63,649 nucleotides of DNA from Bacteroidota bacterium (GTDB taxonomy: Bacteria > Bacteroidota > Bacteroidia > Bacteroidales > Prolixibacteraceae), in assembly GCA_030684645.1 (NCBI GenBank), contig JAUXUF010000129.1, positions 1 to 63,649 on the forward strand, written 5' to 3'. Positions within the stretch are counted from its first letter, which is position 1, and every line of letters begins with the position of its first letter. Made by a program: the position numbers and the translations under genes. Below the pieces are notes generated by a model, which was not told where the DNA came from, did not search any database, and was given only the letters and a program-made list of their open reading frames with translations. Shown piece by piece: positions 45,657 through 55,930 of this stretch.

Positions 45657-47270
45657 ATGAAAAAATATAAAATATTTCAAAACAATTGGGCAAAGCCGGC
45701 AATCTATGTTGTCGGTGGATTGATTCTGGGGTGGTTAATTTTCCACCATTCAGAGCCAGCAAAGAATACCGAAGGAACCGTAGTTCAGGAAAACGTGCAC
45801 GATGAAGCGGCACATCAAATATGGACTTGCGCCATGCACCCGCAAATCAGGATGGACAAACCGGGGCAATGCCCTATATGCGGTATGGATCTAATCCCAT
45901 TAAAAACGGCCACAGCGGAACTCGATCCGGATGCGGTGCAAATGACCAAAGAGGCCATTAAACTTGCTGAAGTGCAAACAACCATTATAGGCAGGCAGGA
46001 TGCTGAAAAAGAAGTGAGTCTCTATGGAAAAGTACAGGCCGACGAACGCCGGATCAAAACGCAGGCGGCTCATGTTCCCGGAAGAATAGAAGAGTTGCTG
46101 ATCAGTTTTACCGGAGAAACCGTGAGGAAGGGACAGGTAATCGCCCGCATATATTCACCTTCGATGATCACCGCCCAGGAAGAGTTGTTGCAGGCCAAAC
46201 AACTGGTACCGGCCCAGCCTGCACTAATTGAAGCTGCACGTGAAAAATTACGGCAGTGGAAATTATCCGGCAAACAAATTGCTTCCATTGAACAAGGTGG
46301 AAAAGCACAAACAGTTTTTGATGTGTTATCCAACGTTTCCGGCATTGTACTGACCAAACTGGTTAATCAGGGCGATTACGTGCAACAGGGAGCTGCATTG
46401 TTTGAAGTGGCAGATCTTTCGAATGTCTGGGTACTTTTTGATGCTTATGAAAGCGACCTTCCCTGGATAAAAACAGGTAGTTCAGTGGCATTTACGCTCC
46501 AGTCGTTGCCTGGTCAAAAATTCTCCGGAAAGATTACGTTTATCGATCCGGTCATCAATCCAACAACCCGGGTGGCTTTGGTACGGGTTGAAGCTTCAAA
46601 TCCGGGAGGCAAACTCAAACCCGAAATGTTCGTGAACGGTATCGTAACTTCAGCCCTGCCTAAATACAACGACGGAATAGTTATTCCGCAATCGGCTGTA
46701 CTGTGGACAGGTCCACGCTCAGTCGTTTACGTGAAAATTCCCGGGGCTAAAGAACCCGAATTTCTGATGCGAGAAATTGAGCTTGGACCAGCTCTGAGCA
46801 ATGCTTACGTGGTGCTTAGCGGATTAAAGGAAGGTGAAGAAATCGTCACCAATGGTACATTTGCTGTAGATGCCTCTGCCCAGTTGGCAGGCAAACCCAG
46901 CATGATGAATCCTGAGGGGAATCAAGTGTCTTCAGGCGGAATGGCAGGTATGGATATGGGAAATGCATCTGAGACTCAAAGTCGCGCCCGGAGTGGAACC
47001 ATGAAACAGGAACATCAAATGATCAAAGTCTCCGGCAATTGTGAAATGTGCAAGGATCGGATCGAAACGGCAGCCAAATCGGTTTCCGGAGTAATGACAG
47101 CCGACTGGAGTGCTGAAAAACAAATGCTGAATGTTGAGTTTGATCCGAACAAAACCAATTTGGATGCCATTCAGAAAGCCGTTGCCAAAGTTGGCCACGA
47201 TACCGAAAAATTCAAGGCTCCGGACGAGGTTTATAAACAACTTCCGGAGTGTTGTTTGTACCGGAAATAA
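45657..47270 (+). CDS. CusB-type membrane-fusion protein with HMBD and fused C-terminal HMA domain
   Basis: A 537-residue periplasmic adaptor of the RND pump. It has an N-terminal membrane anchor (about 15-30), a heavy-metal-binding domain (WTCAMHPQIRMDKPGQCPICGM, about 60-82) and an MFP core with barrel-sandwich hybrid and helical hairpin at about 95-400. A Met/Gly/Ser linker and a C-terminal HMA domain (SGNCEMCKDRIE near 460) follow, and the tail is KQLPECCLYRK. The HMA part is a paralog of the free protein at 39636, so a chaperone appears to have been fused to the pump. Confidence 0.9.
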   Translation: MKKYKIFQNNWAKPAIYVVGGLILGWLIFHHSEPAKNTEGTVVQENVHDEAAHQIWTCAMHPQIRMDKPGQCPICGMDLIPLKTATAELDPDAVQMTKEAIKLAEVQTTIIGRQDAEKEVSLYGKVQADERRIKTQAAHVPGRIEELLISFTGETVRKGQVIARIYSPSMITAQEELLQAKQLVPAQPALIEAAREKLRQWKLSGKQIASIEQGGKAQTVFDVLSNVSGIVLTKLVNQGDYVQQGAALFEVADLSNVWVLFDAYESDLPWIKTGSSVAFTLQSLPGQKFSGKITFIDPVINPTTRVALVRVEASNPGGKLKPEMFVNGIVTSALPKYNDGIVIPQSAVLWTGPRSVVYVKIPGAKEPEFLMREIELGPALSNAYVVLSGLKEGEEIVTNGTFAVDASAQLAGKPSMMNPEGNQVSSGGMAGMDMGNASETQSRARSGTMKQEHQMIKVSGNCEMCKDRIETAAKSVSGVMTADWSAEKQMLNVEFDPNKTNLDAIQKAVAKVGHDTEKFKAPDEVYKQLPECCLYRK

Positions 47271-47344
47271 TGGATTTATACTCATATGATGATTTGGAGT
47301 CAACAGGTGAGTATAAAAGTTGATCGCATTGTGAAAAGTTAAAT

Positions 47345-47454
47345 AAAAAAAATGCCACCAAGGACTCAAAGGCTCAAAGTAGCACTAAGAATTGAATAAT
47401 AAGCATTTAGACTTTTTGTAACTTTGTGTATTCGTGTCTTTGTGGCAAAAAAAA
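47345..47454. repeat. Imperfect inverted intergenic repeat
   Basis: The ends AATGCCACCAAGGACTC and GTGTCTTTGTGGCAAAA are near-complementary and enclose about 75 bp containing CTCAAAG and CTTTGTG echoes. This repeat type is common downstream of Bacteroidota genes. I see no gene in the 47271-47544 gap. Confidence 0.5.
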
Positions 47455-47544
47455 CACTTTTCGGAGTACACACAAAATTGAAACTAATTTCTGATAACAA
47501 AATTGCTTCCTGCTTGTTTTACTTGAAAATCAAAGCCATTTATC

Positions 47545-48177
47545 ATGCTTCGCGATATTCGAACCAATTATCAGAAATTTGAGCTAACTGAAAAAACAGT
47601 TGATAAGAATCCTTTTCAACAACTAAACTTATGGCTGAAGGAAGCTGTTTCAGGCAAAACCCCCGATCCGACCGCGATGATTCTTTCAACCATTGATCAG
47701 GATGGAAATCCGGAATCCAGAGTGGTACTTTTAAAGGAACTGACTTCGGAAGGACTGATATTTTTCACCAATTATCAGAGTAAAAAAGGTCAGCAAATTT
47801 CAGCCAATCAGCATGTTTCTGTGGTTTTTTTCTGGGCTGAAACCGAACGGCAGGTTCGGATAAAAGGAATCGCTGAAAAAATTTCGGATGCAGATTCTGA
47901 AGCCTATTTCTTGTCAAGACCATTGGAAAGCCAACTTGGCGCCTGGGCTTCACCACAAAGCCAAATCATTGAGGACCGGCGAGTATTGGACGAAAACTAT
48001 AGTCGCTACCAGGAATATTTCCGGAATAATGAAATAAAAAAACCACCGCACTGGGGTGGTTATCTTATCCGGCCCGAGTATTTCGAATTCTGGCAAGGTC
48101 GCTCAAACCGTCTGCACGACCGGATTGAATTTTGTCTATCCCAAGATCAATGGATAATTAACCGACTTGCTCCATAG
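47545..48177 (+). CDS. pdxH: Pyridoxamine/pyridoxine 5'-phosphate oxidase
   Basis: PdxH oxidises PNP/PMP to pyridoxal phosphate with FMN. The 210-residue length is standard and motifs are clear: AMILSTIDQDGNPESRVVLLKE (FMN-binding strand), FFTNYQSKKGQQI, RQVRIKGIAEKI and the C-terminal FWQGRSNRLHDRI. It is followed by ligA 32 bp later. Confidence 0.96.
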   Translation: MLRDIRTNYQKFELTEKTVDKNPFQQLNLWLKEAVSGKTPDPTAMILSTIDQDGNPESRVVLLKELTSEGLIFFTNYQSKKGQQISANQHVSVVFFWAETERQVRIKGIAEKISDADSEAYFLSRPLESQLGAWASPQSQIIEDRRVLDENYSRYQEYFRNNEIKKPPHWGGYLIRPEYFEFWQGRSNRLHDRIEFCLSQDQWIINRLAP

Positions 48178-48191
48178 TTTTTGTATTTTAG

Positions 48192-50216
<2,025 letters not shown>

Positions 50217-50302
50217 ATGTGACAGATTACTGTTTTATTAAGCTTTGTACTATCAATCCGGAACTTTTAGCTATTTTAAACAGGATGAAACAAACGAATT
50301 GT

Positions 50303-50310
50303 TATTTTTG
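50303..50310 (+). promoter_or_regulatory. -7 promoter element of the DUF6913-like gene
   Basis: TATTTTTG matches TAnnTTTG, 9 bp before the ATG at 50320. The transcript would have almost no leader, and an upstream start at 50245 would be untranscribed from this promoter. Confidence 0.45.
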
Positions 50311-50319
50311 CATGCAATT

Positions 50320-50844
50320 ATGGGTTTAAAATCAAAGATTGCCAATCGGATATTGAACTTCAGATTGAGTTCAGTTGTCAGAGAAAAAAAGATTTTCAAC
50401 CTGGATTCTGCCCAAACGGCTGGAATTCTTTGGACGATTGATCAGAAGGAATCATTTGACCGGATGGAAACAGAACTCCAAAAGGTGGGTATTAAACCTG
50501 TTGGTTTATGCTATTTTCAACTAAGAAAAGCTGTAATTCCTGCTGAAATCAACGGTTTTTCGCGAAAGCAGACCAGATGCTGGACTGAAGTCCCAAAAGC
50601 TGAATTGGCTGAGGATTTTATTCATCAGAAATTTGACATTCTGATTGATTTGACCGGGCAAAAAATCTTTCCGATGGTTTATGTAACGGCCTTGTCAGAG
50701 GCAGCATTCAAAATCGGATATGCCGGAAATACAGTCAATTATTACGACTGGAATATTGAGTTTGGTGAACAACCTGAAACCAGCCAACTGGCCGAACAAA
50801 TATTGTATTATTTGAAAAGAATTAATAAAACAACGATAGAATGA
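50320..50844 (+). CDS. DUF6913-like protein
   Basis: The 174-residue protein resembles a small Bacteroidota family: SSVVREKKIFNLDSAQTAGILW near the start and FDILIDLTGQKIFPMVYVTALSEAAFKIGYA in the second half. I can assign no activity. Its last codons overlap the dapA ATG by 4 bp, so the two are probably translated together. Confidence 0.65.
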   Translation: MGLKSKIANRILNFRLSSVVREKKIFNLDSAQTAGILWTIDQKESFDRMETELQKVGIKPVGLCYFQLRKAVIPAEINGFSRKQTRCWTEVPKAELAEDFIHQKFDILIDLTGQKIFPMVYVTALSEAAFKIGYAGNTVNYYDWNIEFGEQPETSQLAEQILYYLKRINKTTIE

Positions 50845-51743
50845 CACATTCGTTTACAGGAGCCGGAGTTGCATTGATCACACCTTTCAGTGAGGACAAA
50901 AGCATTGATTACAGTGCATTGGAAAGGTTAATTGAAGATCAGATTTCAGGAGGAATTGATTATTTGGTGGTGCTGGGAACTACCGCTGAAACCCCTGCCC
51001 TTTCGGAAGATGAAAAGAAGGAAATCGTACGTTTTGTGATCGAAAAAAATGCCGGTCGTTTGAAGATTGTGGTTGGAATGGGCGGAAACAATACCTCTGC
51101 TTTGGTTCAATCGATACAAAATGCCAATTTTGATGGAGTGGATGCCATTCTTTCTGTCACTCCTTATTACAGCAAACCAACACAGGAAGGATTGTTTCAG
51201 CATTTCAAACTAGTTGTTGAAGCCAGCCCGGTTCCGGTTATACTTTACAATGTTCCCGGACGAACCGGTGTCAATATGGATGCTGACACAACGCTCCGGA
51301 TTGCCAGTCTGTCGGAGAAAGTGGTTGCCATAAAAGAAGCTTCGGGCGATCTGGGACAATTCGCAAAAATCATCAGCAATGCGCCTGCTTATTTCAAGGT
51401 CATTTCAGGCGACGATGGTCTGACTTTGCCTTCCATTGCAATGGGCTCTATCGGAGTTATTTCGGTTATAACCAATGCGTTACCAGCTAAACTAAGTCAA
51501 TTGACTCATGCTTCACTCGAAGGGAATATGGCCCTTTCCGGAAAGTTACATTTGCAAATGGCTGAAATGCTGAAACTAATTTTCAGGGAAGGAAATCCGG
51601 GTGGCGTAAAAGCCTTGATGGAAATGATGGGAAAGGCAAAAAACCAACTCCGGTTGCCGCTAGTTTCAGTATCTGCTTCAACTTGGTTGGCGATTGAGGC
51701 TGAATGGAAGAAAATCAGGAATAATGAAAACGCAATGAAATGA
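50841..51743 (+). CDS. dapA: 4-hydroxy-tetrahydrodipicolinate synthase
   Basis: DapA condenses pyruvate with aspartate semialdehyde on the lysine/diaminopimelate pathway. The 300-residue protein has the active-site Tyr in VTPYYSKPTQEG near 108, the Schiff-base Lys in VVAIKEASGD near 162 and GTTAETPALS near 45. Its last 29 bp overlap, tail to tail, the 3' end of the YoeB-like toxin gene. Confidence 0.96.
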   Translation: MTHSFTGAGVALITPFSEDKSIDYSALERLIEDQISGGIDYLVVLGTTAETPALSEDEKKEIVRFVIEKNAGRLKIVVGMGGNNTSALVQSIQNANFDGVDAILSVTPYYSKPTQEGLFQHFKLVVEASPVPVILYNVPGRTGVNMDADTTLRIASLSEKVVAIKEASGDLGQFAKIISNAPAYFKVISGDDGLTLPSIAMGSIGVISVITNALPAKLSQLTHASLEGNMALSGKLHLQMAEMLKLIFREGNPGGVKALMEMMGKAKNQLRLPLVSVSASTWLAIEAEWKKIRNNENAMK

Positions 51744-51975
51744 CCTTAATGCGGTTGTTTTTCACCGTGTAAATTATACGATGTTCATCTGAAATGCGAC
51801 GGCTCCAGTATCCACTTAGTTCATGTTTCAGGGGTTCTGGTTTTCCTATTCCTGAAAAAGGTGTCTTTGCAATACTTTCAAGCAATTTTGTTATCTTTTT
51901 CTGAATGATCATATTCCCTGATTTTTTCCAAAAATCAATATCATCGAGAGCCTTATCAAGGAAATCTATTTCCAC
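51715..51975 (-). CDS. YoeB/Txe-family mRNA interferase toxin
   Basis: An 86-residue RelE-fold toxin of the YoeB group. The C-terminal signature GYWSRRISDEHRIIYTVKNNRI...LRFHYS carries the Arg and terminal His expected at the RNase site. YoeB cleaves mRNA in the ribosomal A site. The start overlaps the antitoxin stop by 10 bp, and the 3' end lies inside the dapA 3' end. Confidence 0.88.
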   Translation of the reverse strand: MEIDFLDKALDDIDFWKKSGNMIIQKKITKLLESIAKTPFSGIGKPEPLKHELSGYWSRRISDEHRIIYTVKNNRIKVISLRFHYS

Positions 51976-52190
51976 AGATCGGATGTTTTGATTGTTTTTC
52001 CGGATTTACCTTCTTCAACCTGATTCACCCCATGCAATAAAGCATCTTTATTTGCTTTTGAAGACATAAGAAACTCAGTTTCATCCAGAAAACGGATAGA
52101 ATTGTCATTCTCTGCTTTCGCTAAAGCTTTGAGCATTTCAATAACATTTTTCCCAATCTTGGTCTTTTCGTTAATCTGTATAGTTGTCAT
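51966..52190 (-). CDS. Antitoxin of the YoeB-type pair
   Basis: A 74-residue acidic protein directly upstream of and overlapping the toxin. The N-terminus (MTTIQINEKTKIGKNVIEML) looks like a DNA-binding strand-helix, and the C-terminal KTIKTSDLWK tail resembles the toxin-neutralising segment of such antitoxins. It probably represses the pair together with the toxin. Confidence 0.82.
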   Translation of the reverse strand: MTTIQINEKTKIGKNVIEMLKALAKAENDNSIRFLDETEFLMSSKANKDALLHGVNQVEEGKSGKTIKTSDLWK

Positions 52191-52208
52191 ATTAAAAAAT
52201 GCTTTTTA

Positions 52209-52216
52209 CAAAAATA
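52209..52216 (-). promoter_or_regulatory. -7 promoter element of the toxin-antitoxin pair
   Basis: The minus strand reads TATTTTTG, 18 bp before the antitoxin ATG at 52190, so the leader would be very short. Confidence 0.45.
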
Positions 52217-52260
52217 CTAATTTTAAGCTTTAACCTGAAAGAAATTCTTCACCTGAAAAT

Positions 52261-53139
52261 TCAGCAATCACAATCCTCACACGAAATAAATTCATACTGA
52301 AAAGTAGTATGAGTAATTCCAAAATGGCTTTTTAACAGCAGCTTCGCATTTACGGAAATTGCATGTGTTTCAGAAACAGAATGATTTTCGGATAAAACCA
52401 GGTGCGCTTCAAAATAGATCTGGTGATCAGACAGCTGCCAGATATGAACATGATGAACGCTGCTAATTTCCTGAATTTTCTGAAGCACACGAACAACCTC
52501 CTGCTGATCAATTTCCGGCGGAGCAAACTGCATGAGGATTCCGACACTTTCCTTCAGGATTTTAAAGGTATGAACAAAGATATAAATGCTAATCAGCACT
52601 GTAACCAGCGGATCGATCCAGTAAACCTGAAAAAGCCAGATGCAAACAGCGCCGGCAATAACCGCCAGTGAGGTCAGCGCATCACCAATCAGATGAAGGT
52701 ATGCTGCCCTGATGTTCAGATTTTCTTCTTTGTTCTGATGCAAAATCAGTACAGAAAGACCATTGGCAATAAATCCCAGGATTCCAAGCCCCAACATCCA
52801 GAGATAATCAACTTCTTTGGGATTGAGGAACCTCTTCCCTGCTTCAACCAGCAAATAAACGGAAATGGCAATAAGTGAAATGGCATTAATAAATGCAGCC
52901 AGGATCTCAGCCCTTTTAAAGCCAAAAGTTGAATTGAGTGTTTGGGGCCGAAGACCGATGCGATGAGCTACATAAGCCAGAATCACGGAAATTACATCGC
53001 TGAGGTTGTGCAAAGCATCTGACAACAATGCCAAACTTCCTGAAATAATTCCGCCAACAAACTGGGCAATGGTGATTATTCCGTTCAGAATAACAGTTAT
53101 GGCCAGGTTTCTTTCAGTATGTTCATGATGACGTGCCAT
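52261..53139 (-). CDS. Cation diffusion facilitator (ZitB/CzcD type)
   Basis: A 292-residue efflux transporter for Zn or similar divalent metals. It has six hydrophobic segments and the metal-site motif SDALHNLSDV in TM2 with its counterpart HLIGDALTS in TM5. A His-rich start (MARHHEHTERN) precedes TM1, and a cytoplasmic C-terminal domain has several His and a Cys-rich end (SCEDCDC). The direction of transport and metal are inferred from the family. Confidence 0.92.
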   Translation of the reverse strand: MARHHEHTERNLAITVILNGIITIAQFVGGIISGSLALLSDALHNLSDVISVILAYVAHRIGLRPQTLNSTFGFKRAEILAAFINAISLIAISVYLLVEAGKRFLNPKEVDYLWMLGLGILGFIANGLSVLILHQNKEENLNIRAAYLHLIGDALTSLAVIAGAVCIWLFQVYWIDPLVTVLISIYIFVHTFKILKESVGILMQFAPPEIDQQEVVRVLQKIQEISSVHHVHIWQLSDHQIYFEAHLVLSENHSVSETHAISVNAKLLLKSHFGITHTTFQYEFISCEDCDC

Positions 53140-53201
53140 CTCTTTTTTATATATTTAACATTCAAAACAAATCGAAGTTTCAACAAGAATAAAACTTTTA
53201 C

Positions 53202-53209
53202 CAAAAATA
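53202..53209 (-). promoter_or_regulatory. -7 promoter element of the CDF gene
   Basis: The minus strand reads TATTTTTG, 62 bp upstream of the CDF ATG at 53139. No TTG is seen at the -33 spacing. Confidence 0.45.
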
Positions 53210-53215
53210 ACTTTT

Positions 53216-53347
53216 ATGCGGTTGCTTTTAATCATTCTTCCAATAATCATCTGGTCAACATGTGCGAATGGTCAAGGCATTAATTCTCAGGAAGGTAGTC
53301 GTATCGGTGATGAGATGGCTAAAATAGAACAGCAGAGATTTAATTAA
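53216..53347 (+). pseudogene. Short fragment with signal peptide
   Basis: A 43-codon frame begins with a convincing signal peptide (MRLLLIILPIIIWSTC) and ends after only about 25 further residues. In another frame the sequence continues as YQGRKIAGSPYLDRQFISGLIIKT, which looks like the rest of a small secreted protein. A frameshift remnant is therefore likely. I cannot name the family. Confidence 0.35.
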
Positions 53348-53603
53348 GAAATAAAGTATATCAAGGAAGAAAGATTGCCGGAAGTCCATATCTCGACAGA
53401 CAATTCATTTCAGGACTGATTATTAAAACCAATAACACTGAATTGAGGTGGAATAGGAAAAAGCAGAGGCACAGAAAAAGGAAAAGGATAATGAGTGATC
53501 CCCGCCTGCCGGCGAGGCAGGAGTCGCAGTTTCCAGTTGTGCCTAATGTCTGGGTACACTACAACTATGATAGATTCTCATAGAAATTAAGTAAATTTAT
53601 TTC
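53348..53603. other. Decayed intergenic stretch
   Basis: No intact gene. It holds the out-of-frame continuation of the preceding fragment and, at 53505-53521, a CCTGCC/GGCAGG palindrome of the kind dispersed between Bacteroidota genes. Confidence 0.4.
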
Positions 53604-54118
53604 TTGAAACCAGTGTTCCAGCATATTGATATAGAGATTGATAAATTGAGAATTCAATTGAGAATTTAGTAACTGGAGATAGTTTCCAAACAGATGTTTT
53701 ATTAGTTGATAGTCATGACTTAAAGAAGGTTTTGAAAAAGAATGGATGGCTTTTTAATTAAGCAGAATTTGAACTCCCGGATAGAGACGTTTATAAATTG
53801 ACTATCTCAGGTAATCCATTAATTATTCAAGGACTAATAAGTCTAACTGAAAGAGAAGATCATATTTATATGCATTTGATTGAAAGTGCACCTTTTAATT
53901 TAGGTAAGAACAAGGTTTATATTGGTGTTCCAGAAAATCTGGTGGCATTTGCATGTAAGATATCGTTCCATCGGGGATTTGAAGGATATATTTCTTTCAT
54001 GTCTAAAACCCAACTAATAGAACATAATGAGAAGACATTAGGAGCAGTAAATGCTGGAGGACATCTTATGATTATTAACACAGATGCAGCCTTAAAATTA
54101 ATTAACAAATACTTTTAA
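53604..54118 (+). pseudogene. Broken gene of a small Bacteroidota family (GNAT-like)
   Basis: Joining three pieces gives one coherent protein of about 170 residues: IDIEIDKL in frame 1 to about 53650, then a +1 shift to NSIENLVTGDSFQTDVLLVDSHDLKKVLKK, an in-frame TAA at 53759-53761, and then an open part to 54118 (ISGNPLIIQGLISL...YIGVPENLVAFACKISFHRGFEGYISF). The last part looks like an acetyltransferase-type strand-helix. From memory, this family and the next small protein occur side by side in Bacteroidota, with unknown function. One frameshift and one stop mark this copy as dead. Confidence 0.55.
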
Positions 54119-54129
54119 AATTAAATATT

Positions 54130-54293
54130 ATGGGACTAATAAGAGAACCGGTAGATGTTGACTTCTTTGTTGACCCCAGGCCGCTAACAATAGATGAAAA
54201 AAATTGATAAGCGATTTCATAAAAGCTGACAAGGAAAAGAGGAAGCATCTAAGGAAACCGAAAAAAATTACTTATTCGCAGCACACGGAATAA
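54130..54293 (+). pseudogene. Frameshifted small partner gene
   Basis: The frame from ATG 54130 reads GLIREPVDVDFFVDPRPLTIDEKN and stops at 54205-54207 in an A-run. After a one-base shift it resumes as ISDFIKADKEKRKHLRKPKK to a stop at 54291-54293. Together they give a lysine-rich protein of about 55 residues that follows the broken gene by 11 bp, as expected for a two-gene cassette. Confidence 0.55.
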
Positions 54294-54350
54294 ATTAATA
54301 ATTCCAGATTCGTGGTTTTTAATCTATATATTTAGAAGAAAAATTTAACT

Positions 54351-55478
54351 GTGGAAACAGCGATTCAACTGGTAGCTTTTAACATTCCTTATCCTCCTGA
54401 TTATGGTGGAGTCATTGATATATTTTACAAAGTAAAAGCGCTTTCTGAATGTGGCATTTCGGTTTACCTCCATTGCTTCGAATACGATCGCCCACAGGCC
54501 ATTGAACTTGAAAAATACTGCACGAAGGTTTTCTACTATCCCCGGAAGAAAGGTCTTCGCTATCAATTTTCAGCTAAACCATACATTGTAATTACACGAG
54601 TTAATAATCAGTTAATAAATAACTTATCTTCAAACAAGGCACCCATTTTATTCGAGGGACTGCACACCTGTTTTTATCTTGATCATCCGTTACTTGCCAA
54701 CCATCTCCGGTTAGTCAGAACACACAATGTAGAGCACGAATATTACCTGAATTTGTATAAGGCTGAGCGAAATGTTTTTAAAAAGCTATTCTTCAGGATT
54801 GAAGCCTGCAAGATATCGGGGTATGAAAAAGTGCTTCAGAATGCCTCGCATTTGTTGTGCATTTCTCCAAACGACAACTTCTATTTTGACCGGAAATACG
54901 GACATTCGCATTTTATTCCCGCTTTTCATCCTTTCAGCGAAATCAAATCGAAAGAGGGTCGTGGAAAATACATCCTGTTTCACGGAAATCTTTCGGTATC
55001 CGAAAATCTTCAGTCTGTTGAGTTCCTGATTAAAAATGTGTTTGGAAAGATCAGTCAATCAGTCATTATTGCCGGGAAAAATCCACCAGACCGTTTAATT
55101 CAAAAGATTAAACAACTTCCGAATATTCAACTGATTTCAAATCCGGAAAATGAACAGATGGAAGCATTGATTCAGGACGCACACATTTCTTTGTTACCTA
55201 CATTTCAGGATACCGGGTTAAAGCTAAAGCTGCTTGCATCGCTCTTTTCCGGCCGCTTTTGCATTGCCAACACGCCAATGATTCATAAAACCGGGCTGGA
55301 ACACCTGTGCCATCTGGCGGACACTCCAGAAGAAATGATTGGGTTGATTAATAAATTGTTTGCTCAGGATTTTACTTCCGAAGAAATTGAAAGACGGAAA
55401 ATAATTTTGGAAGATGCCTTTTCGAATCACCGTAATGCGCTGAAAATTATTCAATTAAAAGTTAATTCTTCTTCCTGA
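54351..55478 (+). CDS. Glycosyltransferase (GT4-like)
   Basis: A 375-residue GT-B-type enzyme. An N-terminal acceptor domain (VAFNIPYPPDYGGVIDIFYK; VRTHNVEHEYY near 125) is followed by a donor domain with ILFHGNLSVSENLQSVEFL near 200, and DAHISLLPTFQDTGLKLKLLASLFSGR near 280, where nucleotide-sugar contact is expected. The sugar and acceptor are unknown. The start is GTG at 54351; no ATG lies in a better position. The 3' end overlaps the HicB-like gene by 28 bp tail to tail. Confidence 0.82.
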   Translation: METAIQLVAFNIPYPPDYGGVIDIFYKVKALSECGISVYLHCFEYDRPQAIELEKYCTKVFYYPRKKGLRYQFSAKPYIVITRVNNQLINNLSSNKAPILFEGLHTCFYLDHPLLANHLRLVRTHNVEHEYYLNLYKAERNVFKKLFFRIEACKISGYEKVLQNASHLLCISPNDNFYFDRKYGHSHFIPAFHPFSEIKSKEGRGKYILFHGNLSVSENLQSVEFLIKNVFGKISQSVIIAGKNPPDRLIQKIKQLPNIQLISNPENEQMEALIQDAHISLLPTFQDTGLKLKLLASLFSGRFCIANTPMIHKTGLEHLCHLADTPEEMIGLINKLFAQDFTSEEIERRKIILEDAFSNHRNALKIIQLKVNSSS

Positions 55479-55660
55479 AGCATTTCACCGTCAGGCTGGT
55501 ATCTTTCCCTAACATCTTCCAGATACATTTCCAATGCGTCAGCTATATTTTCCCTTAACTCTTCTATTGATAATCCTTGCGTAAAGACAGCAGGTAATTC
55601 TTTAAGTTGCCCAATCAAGTAGCCACTTTGTCCTTTTTTTACAATCAATGTAAGCTTCAT
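55451..55660 (-). CDS. HicB-like protein (orphan)
   Basis: A 69-residue protein with the HicB/UPF0150 partial-RNase-H pattern: LTLIVKKGQSGYLIGQLKELPAVFTQGLSIEELRENIADALEMYLED. HicB usually neutralises a HicA RNase encoded beside it, but no HicA-like frame is visible on either side. It may be an orphan antitoxin or a solo family member. Confidence 0.75.
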   Translation of the reverse strand: MKLTLIVKKGQSGYLIGQLKELPAVFTQGLSIEELRENIADALEMYLEDVRERYQPDGEMLQEEELTFN

Positions 55661-55728
55661 TCCTTTTGATTTAAAGAGTTACACAAATATAAACAAATTG
55701 ATAGACCACAGAAAGTTCAGCACTAAGA

Positions 55729-55886
55729 GACTGTTTAAATTTTGTTTTCTTGTTCCGTTAGGAACTAAAGGTCGGTAGAATAAATGAAAATATGCATGTC
55801 TTTTGTCCCGTAAGGGACAATCCCGTGAATGAAATTGACATTTCTACCGACAGATTTTCCCTACGGGAAATTTTTAAACAGTTTCT
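55729..55886. repeat. Composite palindromic repeat with nested hairpins
   Basis: Outer arms AGACTGTTTAAATTT (55729-55743) and AAATTTTTAAACAGTTT (55868-55884) enclose an inner pair GGTCGGTAGAA (55770-55780) and TTCTACCGAC (55842-55851). Three small hairpins lie within: 55752-55765 (GTTCC/GGAAC), 55804-55820 (TTGTCCC/GGGACAA) and 55856-55870 (TTTCCC/GGGAAA). It could be a non-coding mobile miniature element; no target duplication is evident. Confidence 0.6.
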
Positions 55887-55930
55887 AAGACAATTTGGAA
55901 ATTAAATGTCATTTATAAGGTTTTAGATCA

